Positions 17,523 to 26,946 of a stretch of DNA of 64,000 nt are shown one piece after another. The DNA is taken from the NCBI GenBank assembly GCA_035636095.1, contig DASPZU010000084.1:62001-126000 (forward strand). The letters are read 5' to 3'. The stretch is from Gp7-AA10 sp035636095. Lineage in GTDB: Bacteria > Acidobacteriota > Thermoanaerobaculia > Gp7-AA8. The translations under genes and the position numbers were made by a program. Each line of letters opens with the position of its first letter. The stretch's first letter is position 1. Under the pieces are notes generated by a model, which saw only the letters and a program-made list of their open reading frames with translations, was not told the origin of the DNA and made no database searches.

Positions 17523-17550
17523 TTGACGCCGAGCGTACTCATCGTATTAT
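17523..17550 (+). promoter_or_regulatory. sigma70-type promoter for leaderless S8 protease mRNA
   Basis: TTGACG (17523-17528), 16-bp spacer, TATTAT (17545-17550). The ATG of the downstream protease gene is only 9 bases after the -10 box, so transcription would start about 2-3 bases before or at the start codon. No Shine-Dalgarno sequence is present. Confidence 0.65.
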
Positions 17551-17559
17551 TTGCTAACG

Positions 17560-19188
17560 ATGAGATTGCTCCCCTTGCTCCTGGCCACAGGCCTGACCGC
17601 TGGTCCCGTCGTCGCGGCTGATCGATATCTGGTCGCAACGCGGAAGGCTCCGAGATCGACGGAGCTTCGCATGATCCGCGAGTCGAGTGAGTTTCGCTCG
17701 CATGCGGTTAGAGCATTTGATGCCGTCGACGCTTTCGCCGCCGATCTGACTGCCGATGAAGTCGCGGCGCTCAAACGCTCATCGGATGTTCGGTTCGTGA
17801 CGTTGACCGTCGAGCGGCATGCGCTCGCCGATTTGCAGGCCGCACCGAATGGAAGTCCTTATCGAGCAGCGCAGACGGTTCCCCAGGGCCTCACGATGAT
17901 CCACGCACCGGAGCTCTGGCCTTTCACAAGAGGAGCGCCGATCAACGTCGCCATTGTCGATACCGGCATTGATACGAAGCATCCCGATCTGGCGGCAAAT
18001 TATGCGGGCGGCTACAACACCTTCGACCAGTCTGACGACCCCACCGACGACAACGGTCACGGAACGCACGTCGCAGGGACCATCGCCGCAGTCGATAACA
18101 ACTTTGGCGTGGTGGGCGTCGCACCGGAAGCTCGGATCTGGTCGGTCAAAGCCCTCGATCGAGGCGGTGTGGGGGTCGACGAGAATATCGTCTCGGCCAT
18201 CGACTGGGTCATCAAGAAAAAACGCGCCATCGGGGGCGATTGGATCATGAGCCTCTCGCTGGGCGCCGCGCTTTCTTCACCGGTGGAAGAGGAGGCGTTC
18301 AAGCGCGTCCTGGCGGAAGGCGTCATCGTCGTCGCCGCTGCCGGCAATCGCGGCTTTTCAGATGTCGAATACCCGGCGGGCTATGCCGGCGTGATCGCGG
18401 TTGGGGCGGTGGATTCGACTGCCAAGCTTGCCGGTTTCTCCGATCACGGCCCGCGCCTGAGCGTGGTCGCGCCCGGCGTTCGCGTACTTTCGACGGCGCG
18501 GACCGGCAGCATCGCCGCGGCAGAAGTGGCACTGCCGAGCGGCACGGTCATCACGGCGGCTGCGCTCGGCGGAAGCATCCGCGGCGAAGTCGTGGCCTCG
18601 TACGTTGCGTGCGGACTCGGCCGGCCTGAAGAATTTCCCGATTCGGTTCGCGGAAAAATCGCGCTGATCAAGCGCGGAGAGCTCACCTTTAACCAAAAGG
18701 TTCGGAACGCGCAAACCGCCGGAGCTCTCTCGGTCGTCATCTACAACAAGGATGAATCGGATTTCAAGAACTGGACGCTTCTTCGTCCTGACTGTGAAGC
18801 GATCGAGGGCTGCGACGACACGACCCATCCCTGGCCGCTGGTCCTCGGCATCAGTAACACGGACGGCCAGCGATTGCTGGACGATGCCACGCAGAAGATG
18901 GATATGGGTTCATGGCTCGACGACTACACCTTCATGAACGGCACATCGATGGCCTGCCCGCACGTTTCGGGCGCACTGGCATTGATCTGGTCGATGGCCC
19001 CCAACGCGTCGCCGGCTCGCGTCCGCGATGTTCTGACCGGAACGGCAGTCGATCTCGGTGCGCCAGGTTTTGATGAAACGTATGGATTCGGGATGATCAA
19101 TGCGCTGGCCGCCGGCATGCGAATCGCGCCGAAGCAATTCCGCACGCCGTTCACGCCGCCCGACCGCGATCGGCGATCACCGCCTTGA
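17560..19188 (+). CDS. secreted subtilisin-like serine protease (S8) with PA domain, second copy
   Basis: A 542-residue preproprotease with signal peptide (MRLLPLLLATGLTAGPVVAA), I9-like propeptide and S8 triad Asp134 (IVDTGIDTKHPDL), His167 (GHGTHVAGTIAA) and Ser463 (NGTSMACPHVSG). A PA domain lies between His and Ser (VRGKIALIKRGELTF, AGALSVVIYNKDES), with Cys residues nearby. Architecture matches the S8 gene at 13914, but sequence divergence shows an old duplication. The ATG at 17560 is preferred over TTG at 17551 because the latter lies at the promoter. It is separated from the metalloprotease by only 38 bp that hold its own promoter. Confidence 0.93.
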   Translation: MRLLPLLLATGLTAGPVVAADRYLVATRKAPRSTELRMIRESSEFRSHAVRAFDAVDAFAADLTADEVAALKRSSDVRFVTLTVERHALADLQAAPNGSPYRAAQTVPQGLTMIHAPELWPFTRGAPINVAIVDTGIDTKHPDLAANYAGGYNTFDQSDDPTDDNGHGTHVAGTIAAVDNNFGVVGVAPEARIWSVKALDRGGVGVDENIVSAIDWVIKKKRAIGGDWIMSLSLGAALSSPVEEEAFKRVLAEGVIVVAAAGNRGFSDVEYPAGYAGVIAVGAVDSTAKLAGFSDHGPRLSVVAPGVRVLSTARTGSIAAAEVALPSGTVITAAALGGSIRGEVVASYVACGLGRPEEFPDSVRGKIALIKRGELTFNQKVRNAQTAGALSVVIYNKDESDFKNWTLLRPDCEAIEGCDDTTHPWPLVLGISNTDGQRLLDDATQKMDMGSWLDDYTFMNGTSMACPHVSGALALIWSMAPNASPARVRDVLTGTAVDLGAPGFDETYGFGMINALAAGMRIAPKQFRTPFTPPDRDRRSPP

Positions 19189-19210
19189 GCTGTGCAACAA
19201 TACGCGCCCG

Positions 19211-19363
19211 ATGCGCATTGGTGTACCGACTGAAATCAAGACCGACGAATACCGTGTGGGCATGACGCCCGCCGGCGTCGCCGTGTACCAGGGGGCGATT
19301 ACGTACAGAGCGGTGGCGGAGTCGCAATCCCTGGCGTACACGCCCCTGGCGCAATTGATGTGA
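19211..19363 (+). pseudogene. ald: alanine dehydrogenase remnant with large internal deletion
   Basis: An open frame of 50 codons. Its first 24 residues (MRIGVPTEIKTDEYRVGMTP, AGVA) match the N-terminus of alanine dehydrogenase, and the remaining 26 (VYQGAITYRAVAESQSLAYT, PLAQLM) match its C-terminus. About 320 residues that carry the catalytic and NAD-binding domains are missing, yet the join is in frame. A possible -10 box (AACAAT) lies 9 bases before the ATG. The TGA stop overlaps the GTG start of corA by 4 bp, so the remnant may now act as a leader ORF for corA. Not functional as an enzyme. Confidence 0.75.
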
Positions 19364-20367
19364 CCACCTTTCGCGTCTCGGTTCTTCACGGAGCTGAGAT
19401 CCGCACCGGCGGAATCGACCTGATCGACTCCTGGAGTCGCGACAGCGGCGACAAGCTGTGGGTCGACATCCAGCAACCGGAGCGTGAAGACCTCGAGCCA
19501 CTGCTGGAACAGCGATTCGGCTTTCACGAGCTGGCCGCCGAAGACTGCCTGTCACCGAATACGCTGCCGAAGTACGATCCGTTTCCCGATTACGACTTTT
19601 TCATTTTCCGCGCCGTCGATGTCAATCTGCATCAGCACGGGTCCCAAACTTACAAGCTGGCCGCCTTCCTCAGCGCCAACTTTCTATTCACCGTCCATCG
19701 CGAGCAGATGGCCCCCGTCGATGATGTCGGCAACCGATTGCCGATGGACGCGCGGATGATCGTGAAGGGGACCGACTTTCTCCTTTACTCGATCGTGGAT
19801 CAGATGGTCGACGCACACTTCCCGCTTCTGGAACGCATCGAAGAACGCGTCGACGACCTGCAGGACACGATCTTCAAAGACGCGCATCCTTCGCACCTCG
19901 ACGAGCTCTTACATCTCAAGCGCGACGTCAATGTGCTCCGGCGCCAATCGCTCCCGCAGCGCGAGCTGCTCAATCAGATCTCCCGCGGCGACGCGCAGTT
20001 CATCCAGAAGCAGCATCTGATCTACTTCCGCGATGTTTACGATCACATGTTCCGGATCAGCGAGACCATCGACGTCGAGCGCGACATGATGGCCGGTACG
20101 ATGGAGGCCTATCTCTCCGTGATCGCGAACCGGACCAACGAGATCATGAAAATCCTCACCATCTTCTCCGCGATCATGCTTCCGCTGACGCTCATCGCAG
20201 GAATCTACGGGATGAATTTCGCGAACGAGCCCGAGCTGCACTGGCGCTACGGCTACTGGTACGCCCTCGGACTGATGACCATTACTGCCGTCTTCATGTT
20301 GATTTGGTTTCGCCGCAAAGGATGGATCGGACATCGCGACCGTCCTTCCCAAAAGCCCCGCCTTTGA
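19360..20367 (+). CDS. corA: CorA-family Mg2+/Co2+ channel
   Basis: A 335-residue protein. A long cytoplasmic N-terminal domain is followed by two C-terminal membrane helices; the signature YGMNF at the end of helix 1 is the CorA selectivity-filter motif. The loop after it (ANEPELHWRYGY) and the charged tail (FRRKGWIGHRDR) match the family. CorA pentamers mediate Mg2+ influx across the inner membrane. The GTG start overlaps the stop of the alanine dehydrogenase remnant, so its expression is probably coupled to that short ORF. Confidence 0.93.
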   Translation: MTTFRVSVLHGAEIRTGGIDLIDSWSRDSGDKLWVDIQQPEREDLEPLLEQRFGFHELAAEDCLSPNTLPKYDPFPDYDFFIFRAVDVNLHQHGSQTYKLAAFLSANFLFTVHREQMAPVDDVGNRLPMDARMIVKGTDFLLYSIVDQMVDAHFPLLERIEERVDDLQDTIFKDAHPSHLDELLHLKRDVNVLRRQSLPQRELLNQISRGDAQFIQKQHLIYFRDVYDHMFRISETIDVERDMMAGTMEAYLSVIANRTNEIMKILTIFSAIMLPLTLIAGIYGMNFANEPELHWRYGYWYALGLMTITAVFMLIWFRRKGWIGHRDRPSQKPRL

Positions 20368-20373
20368 ACCCTC

Positions 20374-20402
20374 TTGACAGAATAAAGCGGCTTGAATATT
20401 GT
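20374..20402 (+). promoter_or_regulatory. groESL promoter
   Basis: TTGACA (20374-20379), 17-bp spacer, TATTGT (20397-20402). The -10 box abuts the CIRCE operator, so HrcA bound there would block RNA polymerase. The leader to groES is about 110 nt. Confidence 0.9.
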
Positions 20403-20428
20403 TAGCACTCGCGAGACCTGAGTGCTAA
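20402..20428 (+). promoter_or_regulatory. CIRCE element (HrcA operator)
   Basis: Exact consensus inverted repeat TTAGCACTC-N9-GAGTGCTAA. CIRCE is bound by the heat-shock repressor HrcA; hrcA itself is not in this window. Confidence 0.97.
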
Positions 20429-20514
20429 TTGCTCAAGTCCGGATTGGAAGAGGATACGCGGCGTCCTGCCGCGGCTAAGTTCAAGAAAAGAAAGACGAAA
20501 GGAGACATTTCCAC

Positions 20515-20823
20515 ATGCCAGCAGTAGCAACCGCATTGAAGCTTCGCCCGCTGTACGATCGCATCGTCGTCCGGCGTAAGGAGGCCAAGGAGACCATGCG
20601 CGGCGGCATCATCATTCCCGACACCGCCAAAGAGAAACCGCAGGAGGCCGAGGTCGTGGCCGTCGGCGAAGGGAAGTTCAACGATGAGGGCAAGCGCATG
20701 AAGCTCGATGTCAAAAAGGGCGACACCATTCTCATCGGCAAGTACTCGGGAACTGAAATCAAGATCGATGACGTGGAGTACACCATCATTCGTGAGGATG
20801 AAGTGCTCGCGATCGTCGAGTAA
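20515..20823 (+). CDS. groES: co-chaperonin GroES
   Basis: A 102-residue GroES. It has the N-terminal LKLRPLYDRIVVRRKEAKE, the mobile loop (ETMRGGIIIPDTAKEKPQE) that contacts GroEL, and a C-terminal EDEVLAIVE. Seven subunits cap the GroEL cavity during ATP-driven folding. AAAGGAGA precedes the ATG. It is the first gene of the CIRCE-controlled groES-groEL operon. Confidence 0.98.
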   Translation: MPAVATALKLRPLYDRIVVRRKEAKETMRGGIIIPDTAKEKPQEAEVVAVGEGKFNDEGKRMKLDVKKGDTILIGKYSGTEIKIDDVEYTIIREDEVLAIVE

Positions 20824-20837
20824 GAGGAGAGGCAACC

Positions 20838-22538
<1,701 letters not shown>

Positions 22539-22550
22539 TTTGATGTGTGA

Positions 22551-22578
22551 GGGCCGGCTTCTGCCGGCCCTTTTTATT
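22551..22578 (+). terminator. rho-independent terminator of groESL
   Basis: Perfect stem GGGCCGGC / GCCGGCCC (22551-22558 and 22563-22570), loop TTCT, followed by TTTTTATTT. The T-tract runs into the 3' end of the convergent VOC gene. Confidence 0.92.
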
Positions 22579-22952
22579 TCTCCATCTCCGCCAGGATGAC
22601 CGTGTTGCCGGCCCCGTCGCGCAGGATCATCTCGGTCGCGCCGTAAAACGCCTTCCTGCGCTCTACGACCACCTCCGAGCCCGTCGGAACGCGTCTGGCG
22701 ATCGCGTCCAGATCATCGACCTCGATGAAGAGACATGCGCGGTCCGAAAGTTTGACCGATGCGCGGCTCATCGGCGCGCACGCTGTCGAACGTCTGATAC
22801 ATCACCTCAGCGCCGCCACTCTGCAAAATCACAAATCCGAGCCGATCGCCGTGCGGCACTTCGGCGGTCCGCTGAAAACCGAGGGCATCCCATAACGGAA
22901 GTATGGATTCAATGGCATCAACAACGAGAACAGGCGTCAGTTTCTTGATCAT
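22574..22952 (-). pseudogene. VOC/glyoxalase-like protein, frameshifted
   Basis: The 5' part (MIKKLTPVLVVDAIESILPL and on to DSVRADEPR) and the 3' part (ASVKLSDRACLFIEVDDLDA to the end AEMEK) together form one vicinal-oxygen-chelate domain of about 125 residues, but lie in different frames. The shift falls in an alternating GC run at 22761-22766; adding GC there would give EPRASVKL and restore the frame. It could be real decay, a phase-variable run or a sequencing error. VOC proteins are small metal-binding dimers with varied roles (lyases, dioxygenases, drug binding), so no function can be given. Confidence 0.75.
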
Positions 22953-22981
22953 GGGGCCAAGATAAGTGTCTGGCGCCGCTC

Positions 22982-23323
22982 GTGATAGGAAAAATGGAAC
23001 ACGCGTTGCTCACTGTGACGGAAGTACGGTTCGGGCCTGCGACGAGAGAGTGTGCGGGAGGAGAAGTGCGACTGCGGCCGCTGGAGATGTACATCCTCGA
23101 TCGTTTCAGAGAGCTGTGCACAACGCGATTAACGCTCGCCGATATCGTCGGCGACTGCACACTGAATCGGTATCAGGCGCTTTGGAAAGCGCTGTGTGAG
23201 CTGGAGTTTCGACACGGTTTGCTTCGACACGGGGCGGACGGCGAGATTTTCGAGCTCACTCCGCCTGCGATAGGAAAAATGGGACTGGAGTTTCTCCCGC
23301 AAATTCGCGAAAGTCGGCGATGA
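22982..23323 (+). CDS. hypothetical protein, winged-helix-like
   Basis: A 113-residue ORF with coherent amphipathic helices (RPLEMYILDRFREL, LADIVGDCTLNRYQALWKAL) and a following LRHGADGEIFELT hairpin, a pattern that resembles a winged helix-turn-helix; I cannot name a family. Start could be GTG at 22982 or ATG at 22994. Its 3' end overlaps the 3' end of the frameshifted AraC gene on the other strand by about 70 bp, so one of the two may be longer or shorter than shown. Confidence 0.45.
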   Translation: MIGKMEHALLTVTEVRFGPATRECAGGEVRLRPLEMYILDRFRELCTTRLTLADIVGDCTLNRYQALWKALCELEFRHGLLRHGADGEIFELTPPAIGKMGLEFLPQIRESRR

Positions 23324-23856
23324 GGTGCGACTGGTCGAAATATCCAAGCTCAGCGGCGAGGTCCGCCCATCCCTCCCGCCCACCCCGCGCGATCGCGATG
23401 GCGCGACGGAAGCGCATGACGCGCGCGAAGGTCTTGGGCGACACGCCGACGTGATGCGCGAATGCGCGCGCTCGGATCCGATTTGGCATCCGCCAGAAGC
23501 GACCGCAGCGCGGCTTCCACTTTTTCCATGCTGCGATGATCGATCGTCGGAAAGCGCTTTGTGACGTCCCGCAGCGGCGCGCGGGCGTCGGTCAAGAGAG
23601 TCAGCGGCGCGCCGAGCGCAATCGCGGCGCGGCCCGGACGAAATCGGATGCCGAACGCGCCGACGGATTCCCCGGCGTCGATGCGCAGCGGGCGCGTCAT
23701 CGCGCCGACCACGAAGGCCCCTTTCGGATCGAACACCACGTCGGCGCAACCGTCGGGGAGAATGCACAGCGTTCCCGATGATGATGCGTCGCTCCACCAA
23801 TACGCGTCGACGTATTCGGCGAGCTCCGGACTGGGCGCGATTTCGTGGATGGTCAT
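23256..23856 (-). pseudogene. AraC-family regulator, frameshifted
   Basis: The first frame encodes an N-terminal ligand-domain-like region (PSPELAEYVDAYWWSDASSS, LPDGCADVVFDPKG), and a second frame continues with a typical AraC helix-turn-helix (FAHHVGVSPKTFARVMRFRR, LGYFDQSHLIADFREFAG). The switch occurs in an alternating GC run at 23464-23471; two extra bases would read SDPSARAFAHHVGVSP and join the halves. The gene starts 2 bp after the DUF2142 gene's stop, so it was probably co-transcribed with it. Either pseudogene, phase-variable gene or sequence error. Confidence 0.75.
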
Positions 23857-23858
23857 GA

Positions 23859-25115
23859 CTAGATCCAGTATCGGCGGACGATTGCCGCGAATGCAAACGC
23901 GTTACAGACCAGGGCTACGACGGCAAGCACTCGCGGATCGAAGCGCCATCGATTCCAACCGATTGCCAACAGCGCCAGCGGAACGATGGGGAGAAAATAG
24001 CGCCCCTGAACGCCTTCGATGGTGTCGCCGCAAACGATGCTCCAGACCATGTACTGCGACAGGACGATGCCTGCCGCGGTCACGATGAAAATGAGAATTG
24101 CGACCAGGCGACCGACAGGGTTTAGAACGCGCTGGCTCGTCATCGCCGCCGCAATGAGCGTCACGACCTCGAGGATCACGATGATCGTTGGAAGCGGCAG
24201 CTCATTGAGGCCAAAGCGTCCGACCGTACCTTCGAGGTAGTAACGACCGTGAATCGCGACGTCCGCGAGGAGCGCGCGCGCAAAACGCAGTGGATCGTGG
24301 ATGACGCATTGGAGCTGCGCTGCAGGATCGATGGGCAGGCCTGTGCGCTGCTGGAACGATGCTGCGCGGGCGTACCCAAAGGAAACGATCGTGGCAACAG
24401 CCATCGATGCCACAACGGCGAATTTTGCCTGCAGGCGGCGTCCCGGAATCGCGAATACGAGCACTGCGAGAAGAAAGTACGCCGGCTTGCAGAGACCGAG
24501 CACGAACGCAAACACGATCAAGGCTGCTGTTCCGCCGCCCTCAACCATTATCGCGATGAACAGAATCGCGACCGCAAGGGTGAGGGCGTCCGCCGACCAC
24601 GATGCGAGCTCGAAGGGGGCCATCGGCAACAGAGCCGTCGCGGCGATGATGTTTTGATACGACGGCGCCAGCCGCATTGCCAGCGCGATCAGCACGATCG
24701 CTACCGCGAGGTTCGCGATGCGTCCGGCGTAAAAGATGATCAGCGGGCGAATATTGAACATCCGCCCGACAACCACCGCGAAGGCTTGTGGCAGATAGGG
24801 CACCGGCGTGTACCACGCCGGAAAATCGACGACGGGCTGCTTGATCGGCTCGAGCGGAATTCGGATCGCGGTCTGAAACTGCCCACGCGTGAACTTGCCG
24901 CTGCTGTCGACCCACGACATCACCCACACCAATGTCTTCAATCCCTGCGGAATCGGGGCGGAATCGGCTTTGCCGCCGCCGGTCGGGACGAGATGGCCAT
25001 TCGCGATCGCGGCCGACCGAAAAAAATGGAGATGCTCGTCCGGCACGCGCATGGGCGGCGTGACGAAGACGTAGGCCAGGCCGAGGACTGCCATGGTGGC
25101 GATGAGGAGGCGCAT
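23859..25115 (-). CDS. DUF2142 polytopic membrane protein
   Basis: A 418-residue integral membrane protein with about ten hydrophobic helices. After the first helix comes PPMRVPDEHLHFFRSAAIANGH, the conserved acidic-His segment typical of DUF2142 proteins, which are thought to be GT-C-fold glycosyltransferase relatives acting on lipid-linked sugars; the activity is inferred from the family. The motif Gly-Arg-Tyr-Phe-Leu-Pro (EGVQGRYFLPIVPLALLAIG) near the C-terminus also fits. A TAAACT box lies 8 bases before the ATG, suggesting a leaderless transcript. Confidence 0.85.
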   Translation of the reverse strand: MRLLIATMAVLGLAYVFVTPPMRVPDEHLHFFRSAAIANGHLVPTGGGKADSAPIPQGLKTLVWVMSWVDSSGKFTRGQFQTAIRIPLEPIKQPVVDFPAWYTPVPYLPQAFAVVVGRMFNIRPLIIFYAGRIANLAVAIVLIALAMRLAPSYQNIIAATALLPMAPFELASWSADALTLAVAILFIAIMVEGGGTAALIVFAFVLGLCKPAYFLLAVLVFAIPGRRLQAKFAVVASMAVATIVSFGYARAASFQQRTGLPIDPAAQLQCVIHDPLRFARALLADVAIHGRYYLEGTVGRFGLNELPLPTIIVILEVVTLIAAAMTSQRVLNPVGRLVAILIFIVTAAGIVLSQYMVWSIVCGDTIEGVQGRYFLPIVPLALLAIGWNRWRFDPRVLAVVALVCNAFAFAAIVRRYWI

Positions 25116-25140
25116 GCTGGCGCAGTTTACTCACTCGCCC

Positions 25141-25172
25141 AAAAACGAAACGCCGCCGGTTTCCCGGCGGCG
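25141..25172 (-). terminator. rho-independent terminator after GGDEF-EAL gene
   Basis: Perfect stem CGCCGCCGG / CCGGCGGCG (25151-25159 and 25164-25172). Read on the minus strand it is followed by TTTCGTTTTT, so it ends the transcript of the gene upstream (25196-26842). Confidence 0.8.
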
Positions 25173-25195
25173 CTCGCCTCTCTCTCTCCAACGCG

Positions 25196-26842
25196 TCAGT
25201 GCTGCATTCGGAGGACTTCCGACAACGAAGGTGCCGGCAGGGGCTTACCGAGAAAGAACCCTTGCATCTCGGTGCACCGCCGGTTGAGCAGGTAGGAGAG
25301 CTGCTCCTTCGTTTCGACTCCTTCGGCTACGACGCGCATGTCAAAACCCTTGGCCATGGTGATCATCGCCTGCACGATGGCGGCATCGTCGCTGCGGCGA
25401 ATCATGTTCTGCACGAACATCGGGGCGATCTTGATGGTGTCCACTGGAAGTTGTTTCAGGTCGGCGAACGAGCAGCCGCCGCTGCCGAAATCGTCGATCG
25501 CCAGCAGCACGCCGATTTCCTTCAGCGCCTGCAGAATCTCGGTGGCGCGGCTGCAATCGGTCAGCGAAGCGTGGGCAATTTCGAGCTCCACGTTGCGCGG
25601 ATCGAGCCCGCTCTCGCGAACGGTCTGATCGACGTGTTGGGCAAGTGTGTGCGCCCTGAAGTCGCGCGCGGAAAGATTGATCGCGATTCGCGTCTGCATG
25701 CCGGCGTCCTGCCATCCCTTGGCCTGCTGGCAGGCGGCTGTCATGACCCACTCCGCGATCCTTCCACCCAACCCGGCTTCCTCGGCCACGCCCAGAAACT
25801 CATTCGGACCGATGATGCCGAGGTCGGGATGCCGCCAGCGCAGGAAAGCTTCCACGCACGCGATGCGGCCGGTCTGCACGTCGACTTCGGGCTGGTAGAA
25901 AAGCTCGAATTCTCCGCGATCGAGCGCGCGGCGCACGCTGGAGACCAGAGCAAGACGCTCGAGTGTCCGCGCGTTCAACTTTTCGTCGTAGAACTGATAG
26001 AGATTCCGTCCGAACTCCTTGGCGCGGAACATGGCGGTGCTGGCGTGACGGACGAGCGTTTCGGCGTCGTTCGAGTCGTGCTGCGACATCGAGATGCCGA
26101 TGCTGGCGGTGAGCTCGATGGCGCGACCGCCGACGTTGAACGGGCGCGTCATCGCGTCCAGGACGCGCTGCGCCACAATCGCCGACTCCGTTCCAAAGCC
26201 GCTATCGCCAACCATGAACATGAACTCATCGCCCGAGAAGCGCGCCAGGGAATCCTCCTCGCGCAGCGTTCCGGCCAGACGATCCGCGACGGCGCGAAGG
26301 AGCCGGTCGGCCATGCCGCGTCCCAGCGCGTTGTTGACGATGTCGAAGCGATCGAGATCGAGCAGGAAGACCGACACCGCGCGCTTGCGGCGCTTGGACT
26401 GTGCCAGCGCAACATTCAGGCGATCGACGAACAGTGTGCGGTTGGGAAGAAGTGTCAGCGCATCGTGGTAAGCCTGGAACTCGAATCGCTGCACGGCCAC
26501 GCGTTGCTCCGTGACGTCGAACATGGCCCCCTCGATCCAGACCTTGGAAGCCTCGTCCACCGATACCAACTGCAGGTTCTGCAGCACCCATACGATGCTG
26601 TTGTCTTTCTTGCGGAGCGCGATCTCGACGTTGCTGAGCTTCTGCACATCGCGCAGCGCGCTGGCGATCGAGATGAGATCCGAGCTGTTGGTGTATTCGA
26701 ATCCGCCGGCGTTGAGGAGCTCCTCGCGCGAGGCGTATCCGAGAATGCGAGCGCATTCTTCGTTGCAGTCAAGCAGATGGCCTTCCGGAGTTTGCCGGAA
26801 TACAGCCACCATTTCGTTCGCGAGACTTCCTGAGTTACGCAT
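25196..26842 (-). CDS. PAS-GGDEF-EAL protein (c-di-GMP turnover or sensing)
   Basis: A 548-residue cytoplasmic protein. An N-terminal PAS domain (about 10-125) is followed by a GGDEF-type domain with the active-site variant SGDEF (FSGDEFMFMVGD) and an EAL-type domain. In the EAL domain the signature reads EAF (CVEAFLRWRHP), and INLSARDF, DDFGSG and AEGVETKEQ are present. However, the usual E-x-T-E motif reads EIAH and the usual K-I-D reads KIA. Both enzymatic parts may thus be weakened, so it could serve as a c-di-GMP sensor instead. The start overlaps a possible hairpin. The PilZ protein at the left edge is a potential partner in the same signalling. Confidence 0.9.
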   Translation of the reverse strand: MRNSGSLANEMVAVFRQTPEGHLLDCNEECARILGYASREELLNAGGFEYTNSSDLISIASALRDVQKLSNVEIALRKKDNSIVWVLQNLQLVSVDEASKVWIEGAMFDVTEQRVAVQRFEFQAYHDALTLLPNRTLFVDRLNVALAQSKRRKRAVSVFLLDLDRFDIVNNALGRGMADRLLRAVADRLAGTLREEDSLARFSGDEFMFMVGDSGFGTESAIVAQRVLDAMTRPFNVGGRAIELTASIGISMSQHDSNDAETLVRHASTAMFRAKEFGRNLYQFYDEKLNARTLERLALVSSVRRALDRGEFELFYQPEVDVQTGRIACVEAFLRWRHPDLGIIGPNEFLGVAEEAGLGGRIAEWVMTAACQQAKGWQDAGMQTRIAINLSARDFRAHTLAQHVDQTVRESGLDPRNVELEIAHASLTDCSRATEILQALKEIGVLLAIDDFGSGGCSFADLKQLPVDTIKIAPMFVQNMIRRSDDAAIVQAMITMAKGFDMRVVAEGVETKEQLSYLLNRRCTEMQGFFLGKPLPAPSLSEVLRMQH

Positions 26843-26875
26843 ATGAGCGCCTCACCATTGGGTACGCTCATACCC
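26843..26875 (-). promoter_or_regulatory. competing hairpins at the GGDEF-EAL start codon
   Basis: ATGAGCG (26843-26849) pairs with CGCTCAT (26865-26871) and covers the ribosome-binding region next to the start codon. GGGTA (26860-26864) and TACCC (26871-26875) form an alternative hairpin. The two cannot form together fully, so a translational switch is possible but unproven. Confidence 0.3.
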
Positions 26876-26917
26876 TAGGTCGATTTTTTGCCGTTTAAAA
26901 TCTATCGATGGATGGAA

Positions 26918-26945
26918 GGCGCTATACCGAACGGTATACAGCGCC
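26918..26945. promoter_or_regulatory. perfect palindrome between response regulator and GGDEF-EAL genes
   Basis: TATACCG-AA-CGGTATA (26923-26938) is a perfect dyad, flanked by GGCGC and GCGCC. It sits directly after the response-regulator stop and about 80 bp upstream of the next start codon. No T-tract follows on the minus strand, so a regulator-binding operator is as likely as a terminator. Confidence 0.55.
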
Positions 26946-26946
26946 G

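Noticed and set aside
19100..19363. Longer reading of the alanine dehydrogenase remnant from 19100
   Set aside because: The upstream part is out-of-frame sequence of the S8 protease gene; alanine dehydrogenase similarity starts at the ATG 19211.
25199..26833. 544-codon plus-strand frame opposite the GGDEF-EAL gene
   Set aside because: Antisense of a clearly recognised multidomain protein; the long open frame results from codon bias.
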